In this document: positions 38,539 to 46,838 of the stretch, in pieces
Numbering within the stretch: position 1 is the stretch's first letter
Layout: each line of letters starts with the position of its first letter
From: Acidobacteriota bacterium
GTDB taxonomy: Bacteria; Actinomycetota; Actinomycetes; Actinomycetales; Microbacteriaceae
DNA: 64,000 nucleotides
NCBI GenBank assembly: GCA_019352055.1
Contig: JABBOB010000007.1
Coordinates: 1-64,000 of the forward strand
Direction: 5' to 3'
The notes under the pieces: generated by a model
The model's database searches: none
Seen by the model: the letters and a program-made list of their open reading frames with translations, nothing else
Told to the model about the DNA's origin: nothing
Position numbers and translations under genes: made by a program

Positions 38539-39120
38539 TCAGGCGGGCAGGGAGACGGGGTGGCCCAGGACGAACTCGCCGAGGACGTCAACGAGCTCGG
38601 CGCGCACCTCCTCGTCCGGCACGTGGTCGATCGACCAGCGATCGGCCGCGACGAGCATGAAGGCTGCGCCCGACAGGGCGACACCGAAGCGCAGCATCTG
38701 GCGATCGGCCGACCCTGCGGGCTTCAGGCGGGCTGCGAGGTCCCGCACGAGGGCGTCGGCCTCGTCGATCACCGCGTGGCCCGCGAGGGCTCGCCCGTGG
38801 TTGAAGATCACGGCGATCGCGAGGCGGTGCTCGTACAGGTAGTCGACGAACCGCACGAGGAACGCCCGGCGGGACGGGTCGTCGGACAGGGCGACGATCT
38901 CCTCGACCAGCACCGCGAGATCGTCCACCGCGGGGCGGAGTGCGGCGTCGAGCAGCGCCTCCTTGCTGGAGAAGTGGTAGAGCACGCTGGACTTCGAGAG
39001 GCCGGCGTCGGTGGCGATGCGCTGCAGCGACGCACCGTCGAACCCGACGTTCGCGAAGTGCCGCAGGGCGGACTCGAGCAGCGGTGCTGAGCCACCGAGG
39101 TCGCGCGTTCTGTCCTGCAC
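38539..39120 (-). CDS. TetR-family regulator of the MMPL-YhgE operon
   Basis: A 193-aa repressor. The helix-turn-helix is SLQRIATDAGLSKSSVLYHF (about residues 31-50), followed by the usual SKEALLDAAL; the rest is a ligand-binding helical domain. It is first in tetR-MMPL-YhgE (58 bp to MMPL). Start GTG at 39120, with a -10-like TACGCT (39129-39134) 8 nt upstream and no Shine-Dalgarno. Two copies of a 16-bp palindrome flank that -10, so autorepression of the whole operon is likely. Confidence 0.9.
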   Translation of the reverse strand: MQDRTRDLGGSAPLLESALRHFANVGFDGASLQRIATDAGLSKSSVLYHFSSKEALLDAALRPAVDDLAVLVEEIVALSDDPSRRAFLVRFVDYLYEHRLAIAVIFNHGRALAGHAVIDEADALVRDLAARLKPAGSADRQMLRFGVALSGAAFMLVAADRWSIDHVPDEEVRAELVDVLGEFVLGHPVSLPA

Positions 39121-39150
39121 GATCGGTCAGCGTACTGCACGATCGGTCAG
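39115..39150. promoter_or_regulatory. tandem TetR operator around the tetR -10
   Basis: The 16-mer CTGCACGATCGGTCAG occurs at 39115-39130 and 39135-39150, exactly 20 bp apart. Each is palindromic as CTG-N2-CGATCG-N2-CAG. The -10 candidate TACGCT lies between and slightly into the first copy, and the first copy covers the GTG start codon. Confidence 0.8.
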
Positions 39151-39249
39151 GATCGGCGCGCGCGCGTTCCGCGGTGATCGCGCCCCCGGCTCGGCGCCCA
39201 GCGAGCATCCAGTCAGCTCCCGCACGAACCCCAGTACGCTCCCGGACTC

Positions 39250-39498
39250 ATGGGAACCTTGCGCAAGTACCTCATGAACGGCGCGATCATCTCCTCCGTC
39301 CTCTCCGGCATCTCCGCGCTGCGGCAGGGACGCAAGAATCCGACGGACTGGCGCACGTACCTCACCTGGATCGCCTGGGGCCTGACCCTCGTCGTCGCGC
39401 TCGGCACGGTGCGCAAGGAGTCCCGAGACCCGGACGCGCCGAAGGTGGCGCCCGGCCCGAAGCTCAAGAACGCCCAGAAGAAGCCGAAGAACAAGTAG
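39250..39498 (+). CDS. small hypothetical membrane protein (82 aa)
   Basis: Function unknown. The product begins MGTLRKYLMNGAIISSVLSG, has one or two hydrophobic segments (about 9-24 and 36-53) and ends in a Lys/Pro-rich cytosolic tail (NAQKKPKNK). TACGCT at 39235-39240 ends 9 nt before the ATG and no Shine-Dalgarno is seen. It lies alone between the divergent tetR and the convergent MscS gene. Confidence 0.65.
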   Translation: MGTLRKYLMNGAIISSVLSGISALRQGRKNPTDWRTYLTWIAWGLTLVVALGTVRKESRDPDAPKVAPGPKLKNAQKKPKNK

Positions 39499-39528
39499 CC
39501 CGCTGCTGCCGCCCTCGCCACCGCCGGG

Positions 39529-40728
39529 TCACGGGGTGTGCGTGCGGACCGGGCCCGTGAAGTCCTTGCCGCGGGCGACGCCCTGGGCCGAGCCGCCGAA
39601 CAGCTCCCGGTCCTGTCGCTGATCCGTGCGACCGGCCGACCGTGCTGCGGCGTCCTCCGGCGGCGTCATGAGCACGCGGGTGCGCGGCAAGGCGGCCGGC
39701 TGGTGCTCGTGCAGCCAGCGGATCATCTCCTCCCGCACGAAGCAGCGCAGATCGAACAGCGTCGGCGCATCGACCGCGGTCACCAGGATCCGGACGTGGA
39801 TCATGCCGCCGACGGCATCCGTCACCTGGAGCACGGCGACCCGGCCGTCCCAGAGCTCCGTGCGGCCCAGGACCCGGTGCATCTCGTCGCGCATCGCCTG
39901 CGGGTCGACCAGCCAGTCGAGGTCGAAGTCCACCGACTGCATCAGCTGGCTGGAGGTCCGGGTCCAGTTCTCGAACGGCGTGGTCGTGAAGTAGGTCGAC
40001 GGCAGCACGAGGCGCCGGTCGTCCCAGACATGGACCACGACGTAGGTGAGCGTGATCTCCTCGATGCGCCCCCACTCGGCGTTCGCGATGACGACGTCGT
40101 CCACGCGGATCGCCCCCGAGAACGCGAGCTGCATGCCCGCGATCACGTTCCCGAGGGTCGACTGCGCAGCGAGGCCGGCGATGATCGAGACCACCCCGGC
40201 GGACGCGAGCAGGGAGGCGCCCGCGGTCCGCGCCGCAGGGAAGACCAGCAGTGACGCCGCGAGCGCCACGATGACGATGGCGACCACCGCGACCCTGCGG
40301 AGGATCAGCGCCTGCGTCCGCACCCGTCGCGCCACGCGGTTGTCCGCGACGTCGGTGCGGTAGCGGGACAGCATGACGTCGACGAGCAACGACACGAACG
40401 TCGCGACGAACCAGGCGGTCAAGGCGATCACCGCGATGTTCAGGACCTGATCGACCGGCGTCTGGAAGCCCTTGGCCCCTGCCGGGAGCGCCGCGATCAC
40501 GAAGTTCTCGGCGATCCAGATCGCGATCGCCATCAGCAGCCAGCGGAAGGGCCAGCGGAGCCGGCCGACGGCCCTGTCCGGCCAGCCGCGACGGCGGGCG
40601 ACGGCACGGAAGACCGCGCCGACGACGGCTGCCAGCGCGACTGCGAGGACGATCGCGATCGCGATCGAGACCAGCAGCCGGGACCACAGCGTGTCCATCA
40701 GGCCGTACCAGAACGTGGGGATGTCCAC
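39529..40728 (-). CDS. MscS-family mechanosensitive channel
   Basis: A 399-aa channel for osmotic pressure release. Three or four N-terminal helices are followed by the MscS pore helix and beta domain: AGVVSIIAGLAAQSTLGNVI, FSGAIRVDDVVI and GRIEEITLTYVVVHVWDDR. A charged C-terminal tail follows the alpha/beta domain. I chose the GTG at 40728 because AAGGAG lies 5 nt upstream; the next in-frame ATG (40800) would add 24 unconserved residues. Confidence 0.92.
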   Translation of the reverse strand: MDIPTFWYGLMDTLWSRLLVSIAIAIVLAVALAAVVGAVFRAVARRRGWPDRAVGRLRWPFRWLLMAIAIWIAENFVIAALPAGAKGFQTPVDQVLNIAVIALTAWFVATFVSLLVDVMLSRYRTDVADNRVARRVRTQALILRRVAVVAIVIVALAASLLVFPAARTAGASLLASAGVVSIIAGLAAQSTLGNVIAGMQLAFSGAIRVDDVVIANAEWGRIEEITLTYVVVHVWDDRRLVLPSTYFTTTPFENWTRTSSQLMQSVDFDLDWLVDPQAMRDEMHRVLGRTELWDGRVAVLQVTDAVGGMIHVRILVTAVDAPTLFDLRCFVREEMIRWLHEHQPAALPRTRVLMTPPEDAAARSAGRTDQRQDRELFGGSAQGVARGKDFTGPVRTHTP

Positions 40729-40850
40729 GACGGCTCCTTCCTCATCGGGGAGGCGCTGCCAGCACCCCGCGTTCGTCGGCGCTCCGTTGCGAGCGGCCAT
40801 GATGCCCGAGCCGCATCTGCCGCCGCCTGGAGTCGCGCGGACTCACGCGG

Positions 40851-41630
40851 TCACCGATGCTCCAGGAGGCCCGCGGCGCGATCGGTTCGCTCCTCACGAC
40901 CCGCATCGCACGGCAGCGCGTCAGCTGCGGCGTCCGCGAGGGCGCGGAAGAGGCGGCGGTCGGACTCGTGCTGCTCGGGGTGCCACTGGACGCCGACGAC
41001 GAAGGGGGCCGAAGGCAGCTCGACCGCCTCGATCAGGCCGTCCTCCCCGCGCGCGGCGACGACCAGGGAATCCGCGACACGGTCCAGGACCTGGTGGTGA
41101 TGGCAGTGCACCGAGAGTCGGTCGCCCGCGGAACCGAGCACCTCCCGGACGAGGGCGCCTCCGGTGATCCGCACGTCCGCGCGGGCGAAGCCGCCGGGCG
41201 TGCCCCCGTGGTCGGCGTCGGAGATGTCCGGCACGTGCTGCGCGAGCGTCCCGCCGAGCGCGACGTTGAGCAGCTGCACGCCGCGGCAGATCGCGAGCAC
41301 CGGCATCCCGCGCCGGATCGCGCCGAGCACCAGCTCGACCTCCCAGTCGTCGCGGTCGTACCGCGGGTCGTCGGTGTGCGGGCCCCGCTCGGCGCCGTAG
41401 CGGCCGGGGTCGACGTCGGCGCCGCCCGAGATGACGAGTCCGTCGATCGCGTCCAGCACCCGGGTGATGTCCGCGTCGTCGAACGGCTGCGGCGGCAGCA
41501 GCAGCGGGATGCCGCCCCCCTCCGCCACGGCGACGAGGTAGGTCTCCGGCACCATCGCGAACCGCTCGTCCCACTCGCCGAAGACCGCCCGCTCGAGGGA
41601 GGCGGTGACGCCGATCAGCGGCTTCGCCAC
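40851..41630 (-). CDS. class I glutamine amidotransferase-like (peptidase C26) protein
   Basis: A 259-aa hydrolase of the PuuD/gamma-glutamyl-GABA hydrolase group. The nucleophile cysteine is in LAICRGVQLLN, and the histidine and glutamate are in VQWHPEQ. GLVISGGADVDPGRYG is the family oxyanion region. The GTG start at 41630 begins PLIGVTASLERAVFG after the first two residues; the open frame continues far upstream antisense to the GH15 gene, but that part is not coding. No putrescine-pathway genes are adjacent, so the substrate (gamma-glutamyl amide) is uncertain. Confidence 0.9.
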   Translation of the reverse strand: MAKPLIGVTASLERAVFGEWDERFAMVPETYLVAVAEGGGIPLLLPPQPFDDADITRVLDAIDGLVISGGADVDPGRYGAERGPHTDDPRYDRDDWEVELVLGAIRRGMPVLAICRGVQLLNVALGGTLAQHVPDISDADHGGTPGGFARADVRITGGALVREVLGSAGDRLSVHCHHHQVLDRVADSLVVAARGEDGLIEAVELPSAPFVVGVQWHPEQHESDRRLFRALADAAADALPCDAGREERTDRAAGLLEHR

Positions 41631-41951
41631 GGTCGCCCCGCTGCACTCCGCCCGTCCGCGACCGGGACGATCACCGCGCCGGTCGCGCCCTGCGCCGTGG
41701 CTGCCGACGGCGCTTCCGGCCCCGGCCCACCGGTCTGCTGCACCACGCGTCCTCCAAAGCCGGCTCAGGGGCCGATGACGCAGTTCTACCGCAGGGGTGC
41801 GGCCGCGCCGCGAAGCCGGGGGGTCGCCTGGACGCCCGTTCCGTCCGCGGAGCTCCGCGGCACGTGCGCGCGACCTGATCGGGAACGGCTCGTCGGGGCC
41901 CGGTTCCGGCTTCACCGGACTCCGTGAACCTGGAACAGCGAGGATGGGGGC
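41631..41951. other. 321-bp divergent gap upstream of the amidotransferase and GH15 genes
   Basis: No gene, repeat or riboswitch is recognised. It should hold the divergent promoters of both genes. GAGGATGGGGGC directly before 41952 may serve as ribosome site for GH15. Confidence 0.5.
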
Positions 41952-43754
41952 ATGCCACTGCCGATCGAGGACTACGCGATGATCAGCGACTGCCAGTCGG
42001 CGGCGCTGGTCGGCCGTGACGGCAGCATCGACTGGTTGTGCTTCCCGCGCTACGACTCGGCGAGCATGTTCGGCGCGCTGCTCGGCGACGAGTCGCACGG
42101 CCGATGGCTCCTCGCACCGTCCGACGACGCCGCGACCGCGACGCGGCGCTACATCGAGAACACCTTCATCCTCGTCACCACCTGGACCACGCGCACCGGC
42201 GTCGTCGAGGTCACCGACCTGATGCCGCACGGCAACCGCTCCGCCGACATCGTGCGTCGGGTCCGCGGCATCAGCGGCTCGGTCGAGCTGCAGCAGGACG
42301 TGCGGATCCGCTTCGACTACGCGCGGGCGGTGCCCTGGGTCCGGCAGGTCCACGACGAGGCGGGCCACGGCATCATCGCCACCGCGGGACCGGACGCCGT
42401 CATCCTCCGGGGTCCGCGCCTGCGCGCGCAGGACGAGACGCATCGGGGCGTGTTCACGGTGCGCGAGGGCGACACGGTCGACGCGGTCCTGAACTGGTAC
42501 CCCTCCTACCGCGACGCCCCGGCGCCGCTCGACGTCGACCACCTGATGAGGACGACGAAGGCGTGGTGGGACGACTGGACGAGCGGTATCGGCCACCAGG
42601 GCCGGTACCACGACGAGGTCGTCCGCTCCCTGCTCGTGCTCCGCGCGCTCACCCACGAGGACACCGGCGGGATCGCGGCGGCAGCGACCACGAGCCTCCC
42701 GGAGCGGTTCGGGGGCGCGCGCAACTGGGACTACCGCTACACCTGGTTGCGCGATGCCTCGCTGACGCTCTCCGTGCTCATGAGCCACGGGTACGTGGAC
42801 GAGGCGGCGGCGTGGCGCGGCTGGCTGCTCCGCGCGATCGCGGGGGATCCGGCCGACGTGCAGATCATGTACGGGCTCGGTGGCGAGCGGGACCTGCAGG
42901 AGCGCGAGCTGCCGAACTTCCCCGGCTACGAAGGGGCGTCCCCGGTCCGGATCGGGAACGGGGCCGTCAGCCAGTATCAGGCCGACGTCATCGGCGAGGT
43001 GATGGTCGCGCTGCAGGAGGCGCGGGAGAAGGGCGTCCGCTCCACGCATCACGCGTGGCCGGTGCAGCGGGCGCTGATGTCGTTCATGGAGGAGAACTGG
43101 GACCGCAAGGACAGCGGGATCTGGGAGATGCGGGGCGCGGAACGGTACTTCACCCACTCCCGCGTGATGGTGTGGGCCGCGTTCGACAGCGCGATCAAGG
43201 CGCACGAGCGGTTCGGTCGCGAGGGGCCGGTGAAGCGCTGGCAGGAGCTGCGCAGCCGCATCGAGGCCGAGATCGAGGAGCACGGATTCGACGCGGAGCG
43301 CGGCACCTACGTGCAGTCCTACGACACCAAGGAGGTGGACGCCTCCCTGCTGATCCTCCCCCAGGTCGGCTATGTGAAGGCGACCGATCCCCGGATGCTC
43401 GGCACCATCCGGGCGATCGAGGAGGACCTCATGCCCGACGGGCTCGTGATGCGGTACCGCACGCAGGCCAGCGACGACGGGCTGGAGCCGGGCGAGAACC
43501 CGTTCCTGGCCTGCAGCTTCTGGCTCGTCGAGCAGTACGCCCGGAGCGGCCGGCACGATGACGCCGTCGCGCTGATGGACCGGTTGCTCGGGCTCGCGAA
43601 CGACGTCGGCCTGATGTCGGAGGAGTACGACGTGCAGGCGAAGCGTCAGGCCGGCAACACCCCGCAGGCGCTCTCCCATCTCGCGTTCGTCCGGGCCGCC
43701 GACGCGATCGAGGCGGGCAAGGATCTGCGTCCGCGGAACGCCCCCGCGCGCTGA
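41952..43754 (+). CDS. GH15-family glycoside hydrolase (glucoamylase/trehalase-like)
   Basis: A 600-aa cytosolic enzyme with an N-terminal beta-sandwich (about 1-220, starting YAMISDCQSAALVGRDGSID) and an (alpha/alpha)6 barrel. NWDYRYTWLRDASLTL is the substrate-site motif of the family, and DSGIWEMRG carries the general acid glutamate. The late MSEEYDV and GNTPQALSHLAFV segment closes the active site. Actinobacterial GH15 members include alpha,alpha-trehalases as well as glucan glucosidases; with otsAB 8-10 kb away, trehalose turnover is possible but unproven. Confidence 0.92.
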   Translation: MPLPIEDYAMISDCQSAALVGRDGSIDWLCFPRYDSASMFGALLGDESHGRWLLAPSDDAATATRRYIENTFILVTTWTTRTGVVEVTDLMPHGNRSADIVRRVRGISGSVELQQDVRIRFDYARAVPWVRQVHDEAGHGIIATAGPDAVILRGPRLRAQDETHRGVFTVREGDTVDAVLNWYPSYRDAPAPLDVDHLMRTTKAWWDDWTSGIGHQGRYHDEVVRSLLVLRALTHEDTGGIAAAATTSLPERFGGARNWDYRYTWLRDASLTLSVLMSHGYVDEAAAWRGWLLRAIAGDPADVQIMYGLGGERDLQERELPNFPGYEGASPVRIGNGAVSQYQADVIGEVMVALQEAREKGVRSTHHAWPVQRALMSFMEENWDRKDSGIWEMRGAERYFTHSRVMVWAAFDSAIKAHERFGREGPVKRWQELRSRIEAEIEEHGFDAERGTYVQSYDTKEVDASLLILPQVGYVKATDPRMLGTIRAIEEDLMPDGLVMRYRTQASDDGLEPGENPFLACSFWLVEQYARSGRHDDAVALMDRLLGLANDVGLMSEEYDVQAKRQAGNTPQALSHLAFVRAADAIEAGKDLRPRNAPAR

Positions 43755-43837
43755 GCGCTCGAGGACTCATCGGCTGCCCCCAGGCTGCCCACCCGATGCA
43801 CCCAGCGCACTCTCTCTGCACGCTCAGATCCGATCCC

Positions 43838-43843
43838 TATGGT
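43838..43843 (+). promoter_or_regulatory. candidate -10 (TATGGT) for the SRPBCC gene
   Basis: TATGGT lies 28 nt before the ATG at 43872, with AAGGAG in between; a conventional short-leader promoter. Confidence 0.4.
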
Positions 43844-43871
43844 CGGGGCCCCGCACGTGAAGGAGCTCCCC

Positions 43872-44327
43872 ATGGCACAGGTCATCGAAACGATCGACGT
43901 CGACGTCCCGGTCGACACCGCGTACAACCAGTGGACCCAGTTCGAGTCGTTCCCCCGCTTCCTCAGCTTCGTGGAGTCGATCGAGCAGATCGATGACACG
44001 CATCACCACTGGACGGTGAAGGTCGGCGGGGTCGAGCGCGAGTTCGACGCCGTGATCACCGAGCAGCACCCCGACGAGCGGGTCGCCTGGAAGAGCACCG
44101 ACGGCACCACGAACGCCGGTGTCGTCACCTTCCACAAGCTGTCCGACACGAGCTCCCGCGTCGCGGTCCAGATCGACTGGCAGCCCGATGGGCTCGTCGA
44201 GAAGGCCGGCGACGCGCTCGGGTTCGACGAGCGCAGCGTGAAGAAGGACCTCGAGCACTTCAAGGAGTACATCGAGCAGAGCGGTCTGGAGGACGGCGCC
44301 TGGCGCGGAGACGTCCCCCGCTCCTGA
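43872..44327 (+). CDS. SRPBCC-family (polyketide cyclase/START-like) protein
   Basis: A 151-aa helix-grip protein able to hold a small hydrophobic ligand. It starts MAQVIETIDVDVPVDTAYNQ, as many actinobacterial SRPBCC proteins do, followed by WTQFESFPRFLSFVESIEQI and the C-terminal long helix (about 115-137). AAGGAG precedes the ATG. It is a single gene after GH15. Ligand and function unknown. Confidence 0.85.
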   Translation: MAQVIETIDVDVPVDTAYNQWTQFESFPRFLSFVESIEQIDDTHHHWTVKVGGVEREFDAVITEQHPDERVAWKSTDGTTNAGVVTFHKLSDTSSRVAVQIDWQPDGLVEKAGDALGFDERSVKKDLEHFKEYIEQSGLEDGAWRGDVPRS

Positions 44328-44414
44328 TCCGCCGCCCGGCGTGCTCCCCGTCTGCGGACACGCCGGGCCCGGTTCATCTCGCGTTCCCCGGCGATCGGTA
44401 CCGTCTGCACGCAG

Positions 44415-44639
44415 ATGGACACACGACCCGGCAGCGCCGACGACCAGCTCCGCCGAGCGGTCGCCGCGTTCGAGCAGTCGCTGCTCGTCGCTCCGGACCT
44501 GCCCGCGCCGGCACTCCCCGCGTTCGTCGGTCTCGTCCGCGCCGTCGGCGACCTGACGCGGTTCGTGCTCGACCTCGCGCTCGACCCGGATCGCGCCGAC
44601 CCGATCGATCTCGAGCCCCGGATCCTTCGCGCGGCCTAG
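44415..44639 (+). CDS. hypothetical protein (74 aa)
   Basis: A small acidic protein with an amphipathic helical pattern (DDQLRRAVAAFEQSLLV and FVGLVRAVGDLTRFVLDLAL). No known domain. A TACCGT hexamer at 44399-44404 ends 10 nt before the ATG and there is no Shine-Dalgarno, which weakly supports an almost leaderless gene. Its TAG overlaps the TAG of the convergent amidase gene (CTAG). Confidence 0.5.
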   Translation: MDTRPGSADDQLRRAVAAFEQSLLVAPDLPAPALPAFVGLVRAVGDLTRFVLDLALDPDRADPIDLEPRILRAA

Positions 44640-46300
44640 CTGCGCTCGCTCCCGAGCGGCGGCGTCCGAGTCGGCGCATGCCGCTCGGTGACGCCGGATG
44701 CCTCCATCGCCGCGGCGATCGCGATCAACCGAGCATCGTCGTACGCACGTCCGGCGATCGTCAGCCCGATCGGCATCCCGATGTCGGCCATCAGCCCCAT
44801 CGGCACGGTCACCGTCGGGATGCCGAGGTGCCGGATCACGAGGTTGCCGTTCGCGACCCAGGTGCCGTTGCGCCAGGCGAGGTCCGCGGAAGCGGGGTGC
44901 ACGTCCGCGTCCGCAGGGCCGACGTCCGCGACCGCGGGGAAGACGACCGCGTCGAGGCCGAGGGAGTCCAGCTGCCCCTCGAAGTCGACCCGCCTCGCCC
45001 GCTCGAGCCCGCGCACCCCCTCCGGGATCGAGGGGATGTCGAGCAGCGACGTGACGCCGTTCCTGGCCCGTTCGACGTAGTCCGCGAGGTCGAGGTCCGC
45101 GTCCCCGTAGCGGTCCGGCAGCGCGCCGTCCGGGTGGGGGAAGATCCGCGGCCCGTCGACGTCGGCGAGGCGATGCAGAGCCGGATCGCCGTTCGCTCGG
45201 AGGAAGCCGTCCCACGCCCAGATCGAGAGGTCCCAGAGCTCGCGTTCGGCGAAGTCCGGCGGGACGAGCCCACGCGGGACGAGGTCACCGTGCTCGTAGC
45301 TCGTGACGACCGGGAAGGCGATCTCGACGACCGTCGCGCCACGCGCCTCCAGCCGTGCCCGGGTGACCCGCCAGCGCTCCAGCACCGTGGGCCGGGTCTC
45401 GATGGGCTCGGGTGCCCCGGCGTCCTCGCCGATGTACATCCGGGGCACCCCGAGGCGCAGACCCGCGAGCTGCACCGATCCGGTGAGCGCCGGGTAGGAG
45501 GCGGGCCGCAGCTCGTCGACGGGCGGGATCGGCACCCACGGCTGCATGCGCCAGAAGTCGCCGGTGGGCGTCGGGTCCGGCGCGACGACGACGTCCAGCA
45601 CCTCGAGCAGATCGGCGACCGTGCGGGTGTGCGGCACGACGACGTCCATCGTCGGCACGAGCGGCCAGTTGCCGCGGATCGAGATGATGCCGCGCGACGG
45701 CGTGTAGGCGACGAGGCCGTTGTTCGTGGCGGGCGCGCGGCCGGACGACCAGGTCTCCTCCGCCAGCCCGAACGCGGCGAAGCTGGCCGCCGTCGCCGTG
45801 CCGGACCCGTTCGAGGAGCCGGAGGCGAACGCCGCGGTGAGGAAGTCGGCGTTGTAGGGGCTCTCCGCCCGTCCGTGGACGCCGCGCTGCATGCCGCCGT
45901 TCGCCATGGGCGGCATGGTGGTGAGCCCCAGGCAGATCGCCCCGGCCGCGCGCAACCGGCCGATGGTGAAGGCGTCGCGCTGCGCGACGAGGTGCTCGAA
46001 CGCCGGCGAGCCCGCGGCGACCGTCAGCCCGCGGACCGCGTAGCTGTCCTTCGCCGTGTAGGGGATGCCGTCCAGCGGGCCGAGGGCCGCACCGGCCGCG
46101 CGGCGCGCGTCGCTCGCGCGCGCCTCCGACATCGCGGCCGGGTTCAGCACCGGCACCGCGTTCAACCGCACCCCTCCGCGGTCGTAGGCCTCGATGCGTG
46201 CGAGGTAGGCCGCGACGAGCTGCACGGCGGTGACCTCACCCTGCTGCAGCGCGCTCCGCAGGTCGGCGATCGACGCCTCCACGACATCGAACCCGGGCAT
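44636..46300 (-). CDS. amidase-signature family hydrolase (divergent)
   Basis: A 554-aa amidase acting on C-N bonds. The catalytic lysine is in IPYTAKDSYAVRG, and the Ser-rich loop SGSSNGSGTATAASF replaces the classic GGSSGGSA. AEETWSSGRAPATNNG stands where GTDTGGSIRIPA normally lies, keeping the nucleophile serine and the Arg-x-Pro. So the triad appears preserved though the motif is altered. The start is the ATG at 46300, with AGGAT upstream. It is divergent from the fluoride riboswitch/crcB unit and shares its intergenic region. Substrate unknown. Confidence 0.88.
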   Translation of the reverse strand: MPGFDVVEASIADLRSALQQGEVTAVQLVAAYLARIEAYDRGGVRLNAVPVLNPAAMSEARASDARRAAGAALGPLDGIPYTAKDSYAVRGLTVAAGSPAFEHLVAQRDAFTIGRLRAAGAICLGLTTMPPMANGGMQRGVHGRAESPYNADFLTAAFASGSSNGSGTATAASFAAFGLAEETWSSGRAPATNNGLVAYTPSRGIISIRGNWPLVPTMDVVVPHTRTVADLLEVLDVVVAPDPTPTGDFWRMQPWVPIPPVDELRPASYPALTGSVQLAGLRLGVPRMYIGEDAGAPEPIETRPTVLERWRVTRARLEARGATVVEIAFPVVTSYEHGDLVPRGLVPPDFAERELWDLSIWAWDGFLRANGDPALHRLADVDGPRIFPHPDGALPDRYGDADLDLADYVERARNGVTSLLDIPSIPEGVRGLERARRVDFEGQLDSLGLDAVVFPAVADVGPADADVHPASADLAWRNGTWVANGNLVIRHLGIPTVTVPMGLMADIGMPIGLTIAGRAYDDARLIAIAAAMEASGVTERHAPTRTPPLGSERS

Positions 46301-46324
46301 ACGACGATCCTGCCAGCCGCCCGC

Positions 46325-46330
46325 TAGCGT
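46325..46330 (+). promoter_or_regulatory. candidate -10 (TAGCGT) for the crcB pair
   Basis: TAGCGT ends about 6 nt before the fluoride aptamer begins, so transcription would start at the aptamer edge. Confidence 0.45.
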
Positions 46331-46333
46331 GTC

Positions 46334-46398
46334 GGGCGGTGATGGAGCTCGCCTCGACCCCGGTCGGAACCGCATCGACAGCTGATAGCCCCTGCCGT
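46334..46398 (+). ncRNA. fluoride riboswitch (crcB motif)
   Basis: Two conserved blocks of the crcB RNA are present in order: GGTGATGGAGCTCGCC (46338-46353) and CTGATAGCCCCTGCC (46382-46396), separated by a short variable stem and AACCGC. They lie 25 nt before the first crcB start, the family's usual target. GAGCGGAG follows as the ribosome site, so control of translation initiation is plausible. Confidence 0.85.
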
Positions 46399-46421
46399 CC
46401 CTCCTCGACGAGCGGAGCCCC

Positions 46422-46838
46422 GTGACCCTCCACCCTGAAGCGCGCCCGACGCACCTGCGTCCCGCCATGCTCGCCGTCGTCGCGGTCGGCGGAGCGCTGG
46501 GCACGGCCGCACGCGAAGCGCTCTCGCTCGCGATCCACCCGGTCGACGGTGTGCCCGTGGCGATCCTGGTGATCAACGTCGGCGGGGCGTTCGTGCTCGG
46601 GGTGCTGCTCGAGGCGCTCGCCCGGAGCGGATCCGACAGCGGTCGACGCCGGCTGCTGCGCCTCGGCGCCGGCACCGGCTTCTGCGGCGGATTCACCACG
46701 TACAGCACGCTGGCGACGGGTGCGGCGGCGCTGCTCGGCTCCGGCGCGACGGGACTCGCCCTCGGCTACGCGGTCGGTTCGGTGCTGCTCGGCACCGCGG
46801 CCGCCTGGGCCGGTGTCGCCGTGGGTGCCCGCCGATGA
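46422..46838 (+). CDS. crcB: fluoride exporter CrcB/Fluc, first subunit
   Basis: A 138-aa four-helix membrane protein that expels fluoride. Conserved parts are GGALGTAAREAL, INVGGAFVLGVL with the pore asparagine, and GFCGGFTTYSTLATG, which carries the Phe-box and the central Na+ region. GTG start at 46422 behind the riboswitch and GGAG. It overlaps the second crcB gene by ATGA, so the two probably form a heterodimeric antiparallel channel, as for other paired crcB genes. Confidence 0.95.
   Translation: MTLHPEARPTHLRPAMLAVVAVGGALGTAAREALSLAIHPVDGVPVAILVINVGGAFVLGVLLEALARSGSDSGRRRLLRLGAGTGFCGGFTTYSTLATGAAALLGSGATGLALGYAVGSVLLGTAAAWAGVAVGARR

Noticed and set aside
40851-43679. A 942-codon open frame on the minus strand
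   Set aside because: Only its last 260 codons (41630 to 40851) encode the amidotransferase. The rest is antisense to the GH15 gene and is an artefact of high GC with few stop codons.
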